DNA of 64,000 bases, taken from positions 1,798,001 to 1,862,000 of the forward strand of contig JACONQ010000017.1 in NCBI GenBank assembly GCA_014281115.1. The letters run 5' to 3'. Below, piece after piece: positions 1 through 12,910 of the stretch. Made by a program: the position numbers and the translations under genes. The notes beneath the pieces are model-generated. The model was given only the letters and a program-made list of their open reading frames with translations. It was not told where the DNA came from and did no database searches. The DNA comes from Laburnicola sp. R22_1 (Eukaryota > Ascomycota > Dothideomycetes > Pleosporales > Didymosphaeriaceae). Position 1 is the first letter of the stretch. Each line of letters starts with the position of its first letter.

Positions 1-835
1 TTATAGGTCCCTATAGATATCTTAAGAGAACCTTTATATAAGTACTGAAAATAATTTTATTTATACAAATAATTAAATAAACCACTACTCTTTATATATA
101 TTACGTAACTACTATTTTGCCTACCTACTTATAATTATTAAACACTATATAGAATAGAGCTACTACTAGTTAAATGCAAAGTATAGGCACTATACTAATT
201 TATATAGACTAAGTCTATGTTATAATCTAACCTATATAAGCTTCTGCCTAAGCATAACCTACCTTTTTAGAGAATTCTAGCTAATAAGATAATTTAATTC
301 TAAAAGGTATAGAATAAGGATAATAACTATACTAAAGCTCTATATATTATTTTAGTAAATAAGACTAGAAACTTTATAAATCTATATAGACGCCTAGATA
401 TTACTAAGGATTAATACCTAAACATCTTTCTAAATATTCTTCCTAGCTGTGTGATATAGTATTCCCTCTATACTATTTGCTCTAGACAAGTATAAAAGTG
501 CTTATATAAAGTACTTAATAGTTACTTTAACACTACTATTAACTATAATTAGTATTAGATGAACTAAACTATAATAACTTTTATATAATACTAGTATAAG
601 GACTCTAATAAAAGTCTATATAAAGTCCTAAAGGTAATAATTAATAGGCTTACCCTTATATAGAGAGTATTAGGTGTAGACTTTACTAGGAAAATTCCTC
701 TTTATACTACTATTATATATGTATACTATAGATACCTAAAGCTAGAGTAGACTATATTTACCCCTAAGTCTATCTATAAAGCTCTATTTACTAATCCCTA
801 TATATTAATTTAAGTTATAATTAATTACTAACCTA
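1..835. other. unclassified AT-rich remnant
   Basis: Strongly AT-rich sequence. I could not assign it to an element family and see no surviving coding frame. It ends at the target duplication of the first short repeat copy. Confidence 0.5.
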
Positions 836-847
836 ATTAGTACTTAT

Positions 848-976
848 GTGTTGTTAAATTATCTACCTAGGAGTAGAACGACAAAGGCTTTTATCTTAAA
901 TAACATAATAAAAAAAGCAGAGCCCCTACTTAGGAATTAAAAAAGAGCGTAAAAAGGTAATTAGATATAAACAAAG
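848..976 (+). repeat. TGTGGCG-family repeat, short copy 1
   Basis: About 130 bp starting with the family end (TGTGTTGTTA here, TGTGGCGTTA in better copies). It is flanked by a 12-bp direct repeat, ATTAGTACTTAT at 836-847 and ATTAGTACCTAT at 977-988, one C/T difference. Plus strand is defined here as the orientation that begins TGTGGCG. Confidence 0.65.
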
Positions 977-1402
977 ATTAGTACCTATAAAAGGCTAACA
1001 CGTACTACACTAATTGCAAATATAACTTTTCTATATAAGGAGGAAGATTACTAGGCCCTTATAGATAAGAATTTTATAAATAATTTATACTATTATTATT
1101 ATAATTTAGATTCTAATTAAATAATATTTGTATAAGACTAAAGAAGTATTTTATGTACCATAAGAAAGGTTATTAGTCTTCTAGTTATCTACGTAATAAG
1201 CGTACCTACGTAATAAGATATTATATTACTTTTTAAAAAGAGTATTAAACATCTTTGTTATGTGGAGATTTTAACTAAGATTGAGTCCGCACTATATATA
1301 GAGAGAAATAAAACAGGAGGCACTAAAACCTAGTACCTAGTACATAGTAGTAGTAATAAAATATACACAAAATAATAATAATTTTATTATTAACGTTTTT
1401 TA

Positions 1403-2506
1403 TGTGGCGTTATATTAACTACCTAGTGGTAGCATAATAAAGGTTTTATCTTAAATAATATAACAAAAAAAGCAGAGCCCCCTGCTTAGTAATTATAAAA
1501 AAAGCGCGTTTAAACTGCTAAGCGAGCTTAGCAGTCTTAGCGTGCACAGCTTCTATATGCAAAGTTAATTTATAAAAAGGCTATAGTTAGAACTTTAGGG
1601 GAGGGATAAAACTTTAGCGCAGCAACGCTATAAGCTATTCTTCCTCTACTATCCTAATTGTTACAAATCTACTATTTAGATTATTATAAATAATATAAGT
1701 TAATATATTAATAGGTACGTACTACTATGCTTATAAGCAAGATAAGAGTAATATATACTAGATATACTATCGCTCTATTACTATATTAAGGTTATTCTTA
1801 ATAAAGTCTCTACTATCTCTCTAAGCCCTACTATCTATCTAGGTATTAATATTATTCCTAAAGAAGTACTTATTATTGCTAAAAAGTACACGCTAAAGAT
1901 TCGCGCCATTGCCGCTAATATAGTTATACTAGAGTTTTATTTTATCTATAAGATGCTTATTTAGCGCAATAAATAGGTATACTTAACTATTTATAATGCT
2001 ATTTACGTATACTAGTTAGGCTAGTAGCTAATTTAGTTTGTAAAGGATAGCTAGACTATATTTCTACTCTAGTACACACAACTGCTCTTTATTAGTAATG
2101 AAATCCTCTAGTAAGAAATGTAAGAGAATAATAAGATCTTTATTAATAAGCTCTAGTATAGCAAGAGCGTTATATAGATCTACAAGATCCTCCTAGCTAT
2201 TATTACTATTAAGTTAGCTTATCTAAGCGAGTACGCTGCGTAGTGGCGCGAGTAAGAATAACTAATAATAGTAGTAGTAATAAGTTAGGTGTGCTATATA
2301 TAGTGTAAGTAAATTTTATATAGGTTAGAAGCTTACAAGGTATAGATAGAGTGCAAGTGAGTTTAAACTATTATTGCATCATTAGGTAGTATTTAAGGTT
2401 AGTCTTTAATTAGAATTAGATACTGTATATAGTATATAATAACGTTCTATCTTAACCTACTTTAATCTTAAACTAAAAATAGGTTAAAAAAGTGTTTAGT
2501 AAGCTA
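1403..2506 (+). repeat. TGTGGCG-family repeat, long copy A (1.1 kb)
   Basis: Begins TGTGGCGTTA and ends near a decayed TTTGGCA motif, about 1.1 kb. It is collinear with long copies B (26868-27987) and C (5551-6674). Flanked by an imperfect 13-bp direct repeat (TAACGTTTTTTAT at 1391-1403, TAACCTTTTTAT near 2508-2519). Heavily decayed; no confident protein assignment. Confidence 0.65.
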
Positions 2507-2519
2507 ATAACCTTTTTAT

Positions 2520-3749
2520 AGTAGTAGTATTAATGACAGTTAATAGATAGTCTACTATCTAGCATAACTAAGTTATATATTATCTCTTAACTAGTAGACT
2601 ATTAGAGAGCTATAGTAGACTATAGAGTCGTAACCGCAAGAGTAGTGTGGGTAATAGGACGCTTAACTATAGTTTAGTTATCGCATTTGCAATCTAGCAG
2701 CTACAGCGCAACTATGGTTCGCCATACATATAGCGTATAAAGTCTGCCTACTTTTATAAAGAGTATAATAATAAAACGCCTTTGTACAAAACTATTTAGT
2801 CCTATACTTAGATTATAAAAGGGTATAATAATAAGGAATCTGTTTTATATAAAAAAGAAGAGTAGAGTTAAAATAATAAGAATAACAATAATTAAGTGTT
2901 CTACCTAACTACTACTACCTATCTTTACTATATAACTAGCAAATATATTTATAAAATAGAGCTAGAAAAGTATGTAGAATAGTTTATTCTTAAAGATTAA
3001 TACTATATAATATACTAAGGTAAACTATAAGATATAGGTATAGTAAGAATATTTACTATTAGTAAAGTATAGCTAGAGGTATATATATAAAAGAACCCCT
3101 GTATAAATATTAATTAGACACCTAGTAATACTAATATTAGCTTTAGAGGTTAGAATCTATAAGGATTTCTTGGAACTATATAAATTATAAATCTAATAGA
3201 AATAGTTATTTACTATATTCTAGACACTCTAATACTATTCCTACTATTACTAGTAGATACTAATAAGCTAGGTGCCTACTTTAATAATATTCTAAATATT
3301 ATTATATAAAAGGATAGCACAACTATACCTATTGTATGTAAATAGGGACACCCTTTTTTAATATTAGTAAGGAAGAAACTATATCTTTCTTTACTAAATA
3401 AGAACTCTATTGCCTTTATTAATAATTTAGATATCTTTATATAAAAGGACTTTAGAAGATACTTATTAATACTAGCTATAAGGCAGATGCTACTATACTA
3501 AATAAAATTTAGAAGTTTTGCTACTATTATTAATTATATAAATAAGCCCTATATCGCTTTAAGTTTACTATTAAGAATAACACCTACTTTAACTATAAGA
3601 TTATTATTAATATTATATGTATTAAAACTAGAGACACACTATATATTATAAATATAGATATATTATTTTAAGCTGCAGTTTTTTTAAAATTAATATCTAT
3701 ATAAGGTATGTGGGAAGCCCTTTATAGAGACTAGATTAATATCTACTAA
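2520..3749. other. degraded retroelement DNA upstream of integrase remnant
   Basis: AT-rich sequence between long copy A and the integrase remnant. It is probably the 5' part of the same copia-like element, judged only from position; I see no diagnostic gag or protease motif. Confidence 0.35.
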
Positions 3750-4345
3750 GGACTACCTAACTATATTATATATAACCTAGGTACAAACTTTATATTAAAT
3801 ACGTTTAGGAACTGCGCAAAAATTATTAGCGCAATCTATAGGTAGATACCTATAGAAGTATATTAGATAATAGGAAAGGTTAAGTGTTTATACGCAATTT
3901 TTTATAGAGCCTTTAATATTTTTAAGGCTAAATTAGAAGATTATATAGATAAGGAGGATATTTTCTAAATAGCTATTAAAGCTATTAATAATGCTATAAG
4001 CCTAGATAGCCTTATACCTATACTACTAGTTTTTAGCGCATATTCTAAAATTAGTATAAATTCTTTTCTATTACCTACTATTATCGTACGTATAAATACT
4101 ATATAAAAGGTAATAAAGATACTATAAAAGAAAAGAAATAAAACTAATATTAATTATGCGCTAAATACCTATAATAGTCTATTAGTAGCATATAAAGTTC
4201 TTAAGCTTCTACTTAAATTTAAAGTTATAGTCTAGAAAGAGAAAGGTGAATAAGTAGGCCTCTATAAGATCAAGAGCATTAAGGATAGAAATATAATTTT
4301 TAATCTAAGAAATAGTCTAATAAAGTTTTACTATATATAAGTTAT
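3750..4345 (+). pseudogene. Ty1/copia-like retrotransposon integrase remnant
   Basis: Translating through stops gives a recognisable fungal retrotransposon polyprotein segment: a GLPNYIIYNLGTNF block (family form GPPD.IVHDAGTNF), an IPIEVY..IGKV block (form IPVEAH.SIGKVERYH), then AIKAINNA...SLIPILLVFSAY (form AIKAIND...LIPTLLVFGAY). This is the C-terminal integrase region that precedes the copia-type reverse transcriptase. All stops and substitutions are of C-to-T or G-to-A type. The frame is cut downstream by the short repeat at 4380-4481 and continues in the next entry. Assignment to copia-type elements rests on recalled motif order. Confidence 0.7.
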
Positions 4346-4379
4346 ACTATACTATTATAAAAAGATTATACTCTTTTAC

Positions 4380-4481
4380 GCTCTTTTTAATTACTAAGCA
4401 GGGGCTCTGCCTTTTTTTGTCATATTATTTGAGATGAAAGCCTTTGTCGTGCTACCCCTAGGTAGTTAATATAACGTCACA
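4380..4481 (-). repeat. TGTGGCG-family repeat, short copy 2
   Basis: About 102 bp ending in TAACGTCACA, the reverse complement of the family end. Exact 12-bp direct repeats ATACTCTTTTAC flank it (left copy 4368-4379; right copy begins at 4481, whose first A is shared with the element end). It sits inside the copia-like pol remnant and therefore inserted after it. Confidence 0.75.
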
Positions 4482-4493
4482 TACTCTTTTACT

Positions 4494-5536
4494 ATTATAT
4501 AAAGTAGATAATATCGCCTTTATATAAAGGGATCCTCTAGAGAAGAGGAAGAAAGGCTACCTAAAGAAAGATATTATATTTCTTTCCTAAAAGGAGATAA
4601 GTAATTAGGAACTATTTTTAAAGCTCTATACAAAAGATGTAATTATAACACCTAGAATATCTTTTAAAGAGATAGATTATATAGGGATAGACGCTCTTAT
4701 TACTAATAGTATATTTAAGATTTTTCTCTTTAACCTATTTAAGTATAAGGGTAGAATCTTTAACTATTGCCTTATATAAGAAGTTAAGGGCAAGGCTACT
4801 TAATTATATAAGAAATCCTGCCTTATGTTTACTAGCTACTCTAATAAAAAAAGGATAAAATTCTTATCTAATTACTTACTATTTAAAGGATAAGCTAGCG
4901 CCTACTTTTTATATTAGAAGTAAGCCTTTAGGCAATATATAGAATATATTTTAAACTATAAGATATTACCTAGGCCTATATTTAGTCTACTAACAAACTA
5001 AACTATATACTTTATACTAGACTACTTAAGAAACTGCGTAAAAATTTCTATAAGATATAATCTTTTATATTATATAGTTTGTTTTTTTATTGCGACTAAG
5101 GGGTTTCTAATAAAAATACTATAATAATAGTAGTTATCCATCCTACGTTGTAGACACATAAAAGCGTTTTAAGGTATTAACAAAAGGGTTAGCACGGAAG
5201 CGAGCTAAGCGAGCTTTTATATTATATAACTACTCTATAGTGTAGCTAAATTACGTCTTCTAGTTTAAGATCTACTATAACTATAATAAAGAGAAATCTA
5301 GTATAAAGACTTTATTATATAACCTATATTTACTTATTACTAATAAAAAAGAGTATACCTTTAGAATTACTAGCCTTTAAATAGATAATATCCTTAATAT
5401 TATTAATAAGAACTTTATATAAACAGAAGAAGAAGAGCTAAAGAAAGTAGCCTTCTATACAAAGAATAAGACTATCCTTACTAAGGACTAATCTATTAGG
5501 TTTAATAGTAGAAGGATTTAGCTTATATATACCACT
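4494..5536 (+). pseudogene. Ty1/copia-like reverse transcriptase (RVT_2) remnant
   Basis: Downstream continuation of the integrase remnant. Read through stops, the plus strand shows KEIDYIGIDALI and RIFNYCLI.EVKGKATYLYKKS, resembling the fungal copia RT lead-in (KEIDGLIERGVF, then RIFNSRFVDE.KNKGT.KAYEKS). The right part (about 5250-5536) is less clear. Copy C of the long repeat interrupts it at 5551; about 190 bp of probable continuation follow that insertion, up to 6867. Confidence 0.6.
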
Positions 5537-5550
5537 ATAGTTCTTATATA

Positions 5551-6674
5551 TTAGTTTGCCAAACACCTTTTTTAACCTGTTTTTTGAGTTTGAGATTAAA
5601 GTAGGTTAAGATGGAAGGTTATTATATACTACTATATACAGTACCTAATTCTAATTAAAGACTAATCTTAAATATCTAGTAATGTAATAATAGTTTAAAC
5701 TTACTCGCATCCTATTTGTACCTTGTAAGCTTTTAACCTATATAAGATTTACTTACGCTATATATATCACACCTAGCTTATTACCACTACTATTATTAGT
5801 TATCTACGCTCACACGCCGCTTATATAGCGTACTTACTTAGATAAGCTAACTTAATAGCGATAATAGTAACAACAGCTAGAAGGATCTTATAGATCTATA
5901 TAACGCTCTTGCTACCTTGCAGCTTATTAATAAATATCTTATTATCCTCTTATATCCCCTACTAGAGGATTCTATTACTAATAAGGAGCAATTGCTTCTA
6001 CTAGAACGAAAACGTAGGCTTACTAGTCTTTAAGAACTAAATAAGCTGCCAACCCAGCTAGTATATAAGAATTGCCTCCTAGATAGTTAGGTATACTAGA
6101 CTCCTATAGATAATTATCTTATAGACAAAATAGAACTTTAGTATTATTACCTTAGTAGCGATGACGCAAAACTACAGCGTATACTTAGCAACAGTAAGTA
6201 CTTCTTTAGGGCTAATATTAATGCTTAGATAAATAGTAGGGCTTAGAGAGACAAAAAGGACTTTGTTAAGGATAACCTTAATATAGCAATAGAGCAATAG
6301 TGTATTTAGTATATATTACCCTTATTCTACTACTTATAAGAAATATACTTATTAATATATTAACTTGTGTTATTTGTAATAATCTAGATAGCGGTTTACA
6401 ACTTAGGATAGCAGAGAAGAGATAGCTTATAGCGTAGCTGCGCTAAAGTTTTATCTCTCCTAAAGTTCTACGTAGTCTCTTTGTAAAGATTTTACTTATA
6501 GGAGCAGCCCTACGCTAAGACTACGAAGCTTACTTAGCAGTTTAAATACGTTTTATTATTACCTTTTTTACGCTCTTTTTAATTACTAAGTAGGAGGCTC
6601 TGCTTTTGTTTGTTATATTATTTAAGATAAAAGCCTTTGTCGTGCTACCCCTAGGTAGTTAATTTAACGCCACA
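5551..6674 (-). repeat. TGTGGCG-family repeat, long copy C (1.12 kb)
   Basis: Best preserved outer ends of the three long copies: it starts TTAGTTTGCCAAACACC and ends TAACGCCACA on the plus strand. An exact direct repeat TAGTTCTTATATA flanks it (5538-5550 and 6675-6687; 14 bp if the shared A is counted). On the plus strand a decayed coding-like stretch can be read at about 5930-6300 (ERKRRLTSL, then YYYLSSDDAKLQRILSNSKY), which I do not recognise. It lies in inverted orientation to copy A, 3 kb away. Confidence 0.7.
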
Positions 6675-6867
6675 TAGTTCTTATATAGAAAGGTTAAGCA
6701 AAGGGCCTTTATATAATTAATTCTAAAAATAAAGATACTACTTAGAGGTATATAGAGTAGTGTGTAAGAGGCGCCTATATTATATTTATATACTAACTAG
6801 AAGCAGTATTTAATTTGTCTATTACTACTTAGACTATATTACTCTTATATAAAGATATTAAGATATT

Positions 6868-7155
6868 TGGAAGGGCGGTACACGGTCTTATAGGGCTAAC
6901 CTATTAGGGACAGCTAAAATAGTTAAAAGAGCTAGTTAAATTAATACTATTCTAAGATAGTAGATAAGAAAGAGATATAGGGGGTCCTTTCTTATATAAA
7001 AGGCGGCATAGGGCATAGGCCTACGCTAGCTACACGCTAACACTAACTAGAAAAGGCGTCTTTAGAAAAGTAAAAGGCGCAAATAGGGGGAAATAAAGTA
7101 TAAAAGAAAGGTAATAGGATGTGCTTAGTAGGGAGACTAGTATAGGACTATTATA
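6868..7155 (-). repeat. LTR (3' LTR of outer element)
   Basis: 288-bp sequence about 90 percent alike by eye to 23180-23467 and, inverted, to 47435-47721. The better preserved copies have termini TATAAG...CTATTATA, consistent with original TG...CA ends after C-to-T change. The start of this copy is altered (TGGAAGGGCGG). Confidence 0.75.
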
Positions 7156-7224
7156 TAACCCCCCTTTTAAGATCTAAAAATAGAAAGGAAAGTATATAAA
7201 AATAGAGTGTTGTAATAGATTTTT

Positions 7225-7399
7225 TATAAGGGGCTAAGCGCCCTTCTATAGTTACTTAGCCTACTGCCTTAGAGTTCTAAGTCTATGCTTCTACTAAGCC
7301 AGGAGTATATATAAGTCCATAGTCAGAGTTACTATTAAACTCTATTAAATTTATAAGTTACTTAGGCAACTCTAACCTCTTAGTCTAAAGCCCCTTATA
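7225..7399 (+). repeat. 5' LTR of chromodomain Ty3/gypsy element
   Basis: 175 bp, aligned without gaps by eye to 15072-15246; differences seen are C/T or G/A. Ends are short inverted repeats (TATAAGGGGCT and AGCCCCTTATA). Confidence 0.9.
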
Positions 7400-7899
7400 T
7401 TAAATTTAATTAATCTCTTATAATAGGGGAGCTTACAAGATCTCTCTAATATGCTAAGAATAACCCTATAAATAAATACATAGTTAAGTTAGATATTAAG
7501 ATCTCTTAACCCCATAAACAAACACGTAGTTAAGTTAAATACTAAGATTCCTTAACCCTATAGAATAAACACGTAGTTAAGCTAGATATTAAGATCTTTT
7601 AACCCTATAAACAAACACGCAGTTAAGTTAAATACTAAGATTTTTTAACCCTATAGAATAAACACGCAGTTAAGTTAGATATTAAGGTCCCTTAACTCTA
7701 TAAACAAATACGTAGTTAAGTTAGATACTAAGATCCCTTAATCTTATAAATAAATACGCAGTTAAGTTAAATATTAAGATTCTTTAACTCTATAAATAAA
7801 TACGTAGTTAAGTTAGATACTAAAATCTCTTAATCCAATAGAACAAATATAAGTATAATAGAGGAAATACTAAAGTCTTTTTATAAAAGAGAGAATATT

Positions 7900-10800
7900 C
7901 TTATCTCTTACCTAGCGCAATAAGTTACTAAACTCTAATAGTAAGAAACTATAAAAGTAGATATTACTACTAACTTTACTAAGAAACTATATATAGAAGG
8001 TTATAATAAGATAAAGTATATATAAATAATTAAACTAGTTTACTAGTATCTATAAGACTAAAGGTTAATAGGGCCCTAAGCACCTTCCTAAAGAAGGAAA
8101 GAGGCCTAGAATATAAAAAGAGGCGCCTTCTAAGACGCACTAATATAACTTACAGGCTATTTTACTAGCTTAGAGTAACTTTAAATTATACTAGTAGCTT
8201 AATAAAGCGCTAGTAAACAGCTCTAGGCCTTACTAGAAGTAATTACTAATTAACTTGCCTAATTAGAGCAATGCGCTAAAGTAGAGACTATGTTCTTAGC
8301 CCTCTCCTAAATAATAGTAATAATACTAGCGCTTCTAACCCCCTAATCTAGAGTTGTTCTCTAAGAACTATTAGGATTACTAATATTAGAAATATATAAT
8401 AAAGGCTAAAATTTGTAAAAATTACCCTCTTTTATGGAACGCAGTTAATTATATTATAAGCAAGCTAATAGGTAAGGTAGTAGATATATTATTAGCCTTT
8501 GTAGAGAAAGAATTCTATTTTAAAAATCAATTCTAGAGTTTCTTAAATATCAGCTTTTATAATAGGTTAGCAAAGGAGTAAGTATAAAATAGGCTGTTCC
8601 TTAGCTAATAGAGTAAAACCCTACTAACTAAGTTTAATACTAACATTATGTGCCTAGCTACTAAAGCTAATAAAAATAACTAAAGGAACTTCAAGAATAT
8701 TTACTAAAGAGCCTTATATATAGACATATAAGATAGGCTAATTATACTAGAGATTTCTAAAGACTAGAATCTTATAATACTTATAAATAAAGTTAATATA
8801 GTTAAGGAAAATATTTACTATATAAAAATATTAAAGCCCTTCTATATAGTAGCCTCCTTCTCTACTAAGTTTACTAACACTATAAATTAGAAACTTATAT
8901 ATTCTAGCACTATAAAAACTACTAAAGCAAATCTTCTAAAGACTAAGAAGCGCGCTAAATAGATCTTTAAGGAGTTAAATAAGCGCTATAAAGAAGGAGT
9001 ATACTTCTACTATAGTAAGAAGGGATATAGCGTCTAGAGTTGTTACCTCTAAGCTGTAATACCCCTAACACAAGCTAGGGCTAGTAAGGCCTAGAAGACA
9101 AATAGTAGTAATAAGGATATTAATAGCTTAGTAGAGTTAGAAAACTAGTTTCTTCCCCTAAAAGTTATTAGAGAAAAGAGATAAAGTAGGCTATAAAGGA
9201 ACTAAAGAAGAACTTTAATATATATAAAAAGATATAACTAAATTTAACACTAATTACTATAAATACTCTTATTAATAATATTGCTTTTGCGTATACTATA
9301 CTTAATTTAGGGTATTTAACTACTACCTTTATATCTAAGAAGTTTACTAAAAAAGCTAACCGATAATATATTAGTTTACATAATTCTTATTAAGTAATAG
9401 AATTTAGAGAAGTAATCTTCTTAGTCTACAAAGCTGCTTATATAAAGATAGATATTAAGGGATATATTAAAATAATATAGGCTTATATTAATAGAAAAGA
9501 GGAAGAATATAAATTAGTTTTCAGATTGCTATAGTAGAAGAAAAACGCTGTATTAGTGGCTTTAGAAAAATAGTCTATATATATAGGGTCCTTCTATATA
9601 GGAATTAGAGATAAGTAGAGGAGATAAACTTCTACTTCTAATTAAAAAGTCTCTACTACGTTATTTATAACCTTAACTAGGAGAAATATAAAAGAAAAAA
9701 TAGGCTAATAGTTTTTGCTACCTCCTTTAAGGATATTTAGAAGGCTCTAGCCCTAAAGGCTAGGGTAAATCTAAGAGACTATCTTTCTAAGTAGCTTCTA
9801 GGCTAAGTAGAAGTTTTTTTAAGAGAATAAGCTAATAAACTTCCCCTATTATAAGGCCCTAGAATTAATTACTTAATCCCCCTTATTAAGAAGAATAGAG
9901 AGACCTTAGAAATCCCCTTTAGCCTCCTCTGTAGTATATTAAAGAAAGAATTGCTAGTTCTCTATAAGAAACTAATAGAGTACCTTAACTATAGCTTTAT
10001 TTAGGTAAGCAAGTTTAGTGCTATAGCACTAGTGTTATTTATAAGAAAACCTAAAAAAGATTTATAGTTTTATATAAACTATAGGGCGTTAAATACCTTA
10101 TTAAAGAAGGACTGCTACTCTCTTCTTCTTATTAGGGAGATATTACAGCTCCTTGCTAAGGCTAAGTAGCTAATAAAATTAGATATAATTTAGGCCTTTT
10201 ATAAATTAAGAATAGGAAAAGAAATAAAATAGAAAATAGCTTTCTAAACCTAGTTTAAGTTATATAAGTGGCTAGTAGTTCCTTTTAGACTAGCTAATAC
10301 ACTAAGCACCTTCTAAAGATATATTAACAATATTTTAAGGAAGTACTTAGATAAGTTCTACTCTACCTATATAAATAATATCTTTATATTTTTTTAGTAG
10401 ATCTTTAAGGGACTATTAGGACAAAGTATAATAGGTAGTAGAAAAGTTAGGCAAGATAGGGCTATACTTAAATATTAAGAAGTGTAAGTTTGTAGTTACT
10501 AAAACTAAGTACTTTAAATTTATTATAGAGTATAGAAAGAAGATTAGTATAAACCTAAAAAGATTAAAGCTATCTAGAATTAGGCTCCTTTTATAGATGT
10601 AAAGAGTATTTAGAGTTATTTAAAGTTTACTAATTTCTACTAGAGATTTACAAAGAACTTATTAGAAGTAGTATTTTTATTAATAAAGTTAACTAGAAAG
10701 GAAACTCCTTTTTTATAGGGGTAGAAATAATAGTAGGTCTTTGACTACTTAAAGAAAGTGTTTTACACTAAGTCTATACTAGTCTACTTTAATACTAAGA

Positions 10801-12910
10801 AAAAAGAAGTATTAGAGGCTAACTCCTTAGGCTAGGCCTCTAGAGACTACTTCTTATAGTTTAATATAAAAAGTCCTTACGCTAATTATCTACTTCTTTA
10901 CTAAATACACTTTTATAAAGGCAAACTATATAATCTATAATAAGAAGATACTTAGAGTTATTAAAGTAACTAAAAAGTAGTATAATATGCTTTAGGCTAT
11001 CCTCTATACGCTTATATGTACTAATTATAAAAATATTATGTATTCTATAAAGTTTAGGAGGTTAGATAAGAGGTATATACGCTAGACTAATACTTTTAGT
11101 AAATATAATATAATATTCTAATATAGACTAGAAACTATTAACTTAAGAGTAGATACTCTTTTATAAGACTAGTAGAATATACCTACTAATACTAAAGATA
11201 ACTAAGTTAAGTTCTATACAATCTAACTCCTTAAGAAGATTCCTTTAAAAAATAATAATATTAGGCTCTAAATATCTATAGCCCTAGTAATATAAGCTCT
11301 ATTTAGAAGGCTTAACCCCTTTAAAAAAAGAAGAAAGCTAGGCTAAACGCAAGGAATACTAGTCCTTTCCTCTCTACTTACTAGAAGAGTTTCCTCCTAA
11401 ACTAAAAATATACCCCCTAATAGACCTAGACTTAAATACACTATAGTTTTATAGCTTAGAAAAAGATTTTATATTAAGAAAATCAAAGAAGTGCGTCCTT
11501 TACTATAGGCGCACTTTCCCCTTTTTCCTAAACCTAAAAGTTACTATATAAAAATATAATATTAATAATACTAATTACCTTTAGTACTAGAAATAAAAAT
11601 AGGTCTTAGACTAGAAACTTCTATAAATAATACTAGTTACTATAGTCTATAACTTCTCTATATCTAGGCACCTAAAAGAGAGATTACCTATAAAATAGTT
11701 GCTAAACTATACTTTTTCTAGAAATATTAGACTTTATTTATAAATTTATTAAGAACTATAATATATATAAAAGAACTAAGCTATAGAGAGATATAAAATA
11801 AAAGCTACTAAAACTCCTTCCCCTTTTAGACTAAATATAGAAAGAAATCTCTATAAACTTTATTACTAAGCTTCTTATAAGTAAGAGAAACACAAATATA
11901 ATAGTAGTGTGTAAAAGGCTAGAAAAAGGAATAGTTTTAGTTCCTCTACTAGACTTAGAGGTAAAAATAGTAGTAAAGGCATTCCTCTATTATATTATAG
12001 CCTACTATTAGCTCCCTAATACTATAAACTCTAACTATAAAGGTTAATTTATAAGCAACTTTTAGAGGCATCTATATAAGAGAATAAAGATTTAGAGGAA
12101 ATTATCCTCCTCTAAACACCTAAAGACTAATAGCACTATAGAATATATAAATTCTATAATTAAGGCTTATCTTTACGCTTTTATATGATAGGATTAAAAG
12201 AATTAGGTCCTATACTACTTTATAGCGCAAATAGCTATTAATAGGTAAAAAGCCATCTCTACTAAAGTAGCACTATTCTTTCTCTAGTATAGATATAATA
12301 TAGACCTATCTAAGCTAGACACAAAAATAGAAGCTATTAACTATTACTAGTAAGATTTGCAGCTAGTAAAGTCTACTAAAGCTTTGCTATAAAAGTTCTA
12401 AGAAGTTTTTATATTTATTTAAGCTAAAATAGCTAAGTCCTAATAAGAGTAGGAGCGGTAAGCAAACTAACACTAAAGAGATGCTCTTTTATTAAAGGAA
12501 GAGATAAAGTCTAACTTTAATTTAGGAACTACCTATCTAACTCTTACCCTAATAAGAAGCTAGACTAGAAAAACGCAAAGTTTATAGTTATGTAAGTAGT
12601 AGACTCCTATAATATAAAACTAAATATTTTACCTAAAGTTTACTTAGTGTTCTTAGTAAATTATTTATATCTAGCTAAAAAAGACTTTCTTCTTAGCTAG
12701 GCTGTAAATAATAGAAAACTAAAGGCTGTTATTATTAAAAATGAAGAGGAATAAGTTATAGAAGATATCTTAGCTAAAAAGCCTACCCAAAAGGAGAGGA
12801 GGCTATAGAGATTACTATACTAAGTTAAGTAGTTAGATAATACTAACCTAACTTAGAAACCTACTGCAAATTTCTCTACTATAAAAGCATTAGATTACTA
12901 GGAAATATAC
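7900..12910 (+). pseudogene. gag-pol polyprotein remnant (Ty3/gypsy chromodomain clade)
   Basis: Landmarks appear in order when the plus strand is read through stops. A CCHC zinc knuckle lies at 9002-9043, with two Cys codons and the His codon changed to Tyr (TGC/TGT to TAC/TAT, CAT to TAT) and the last Cys intact. The reverse transcriptase (about 10,000-10,420) shows FIRKPKKDL, YRALNTLLKKD, IKLDII.AF and a catalytic box now reading YINN (YVDD in the family) near 10,367. The integrase C-terminal half (about 12,070-12,240) shows STIEYINSIIKAYL. The chromodomain (about 12,735-12,902) shows YQVKWLDNTNLTWKP-like spacing with stops. Dozens of in-frame TAA/TAG codons rule out function. Confidence 0.85.

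Noticed and set aside
848..6674. Interpreting the TGTGGCG repeats as LTRs of one element or as a 5.3-kb element with 1.1-kb terminal inverted repeats
   Set aside because: Each copy has its own long target duplication, and copies A and C are inverted, so they are independent insertions.
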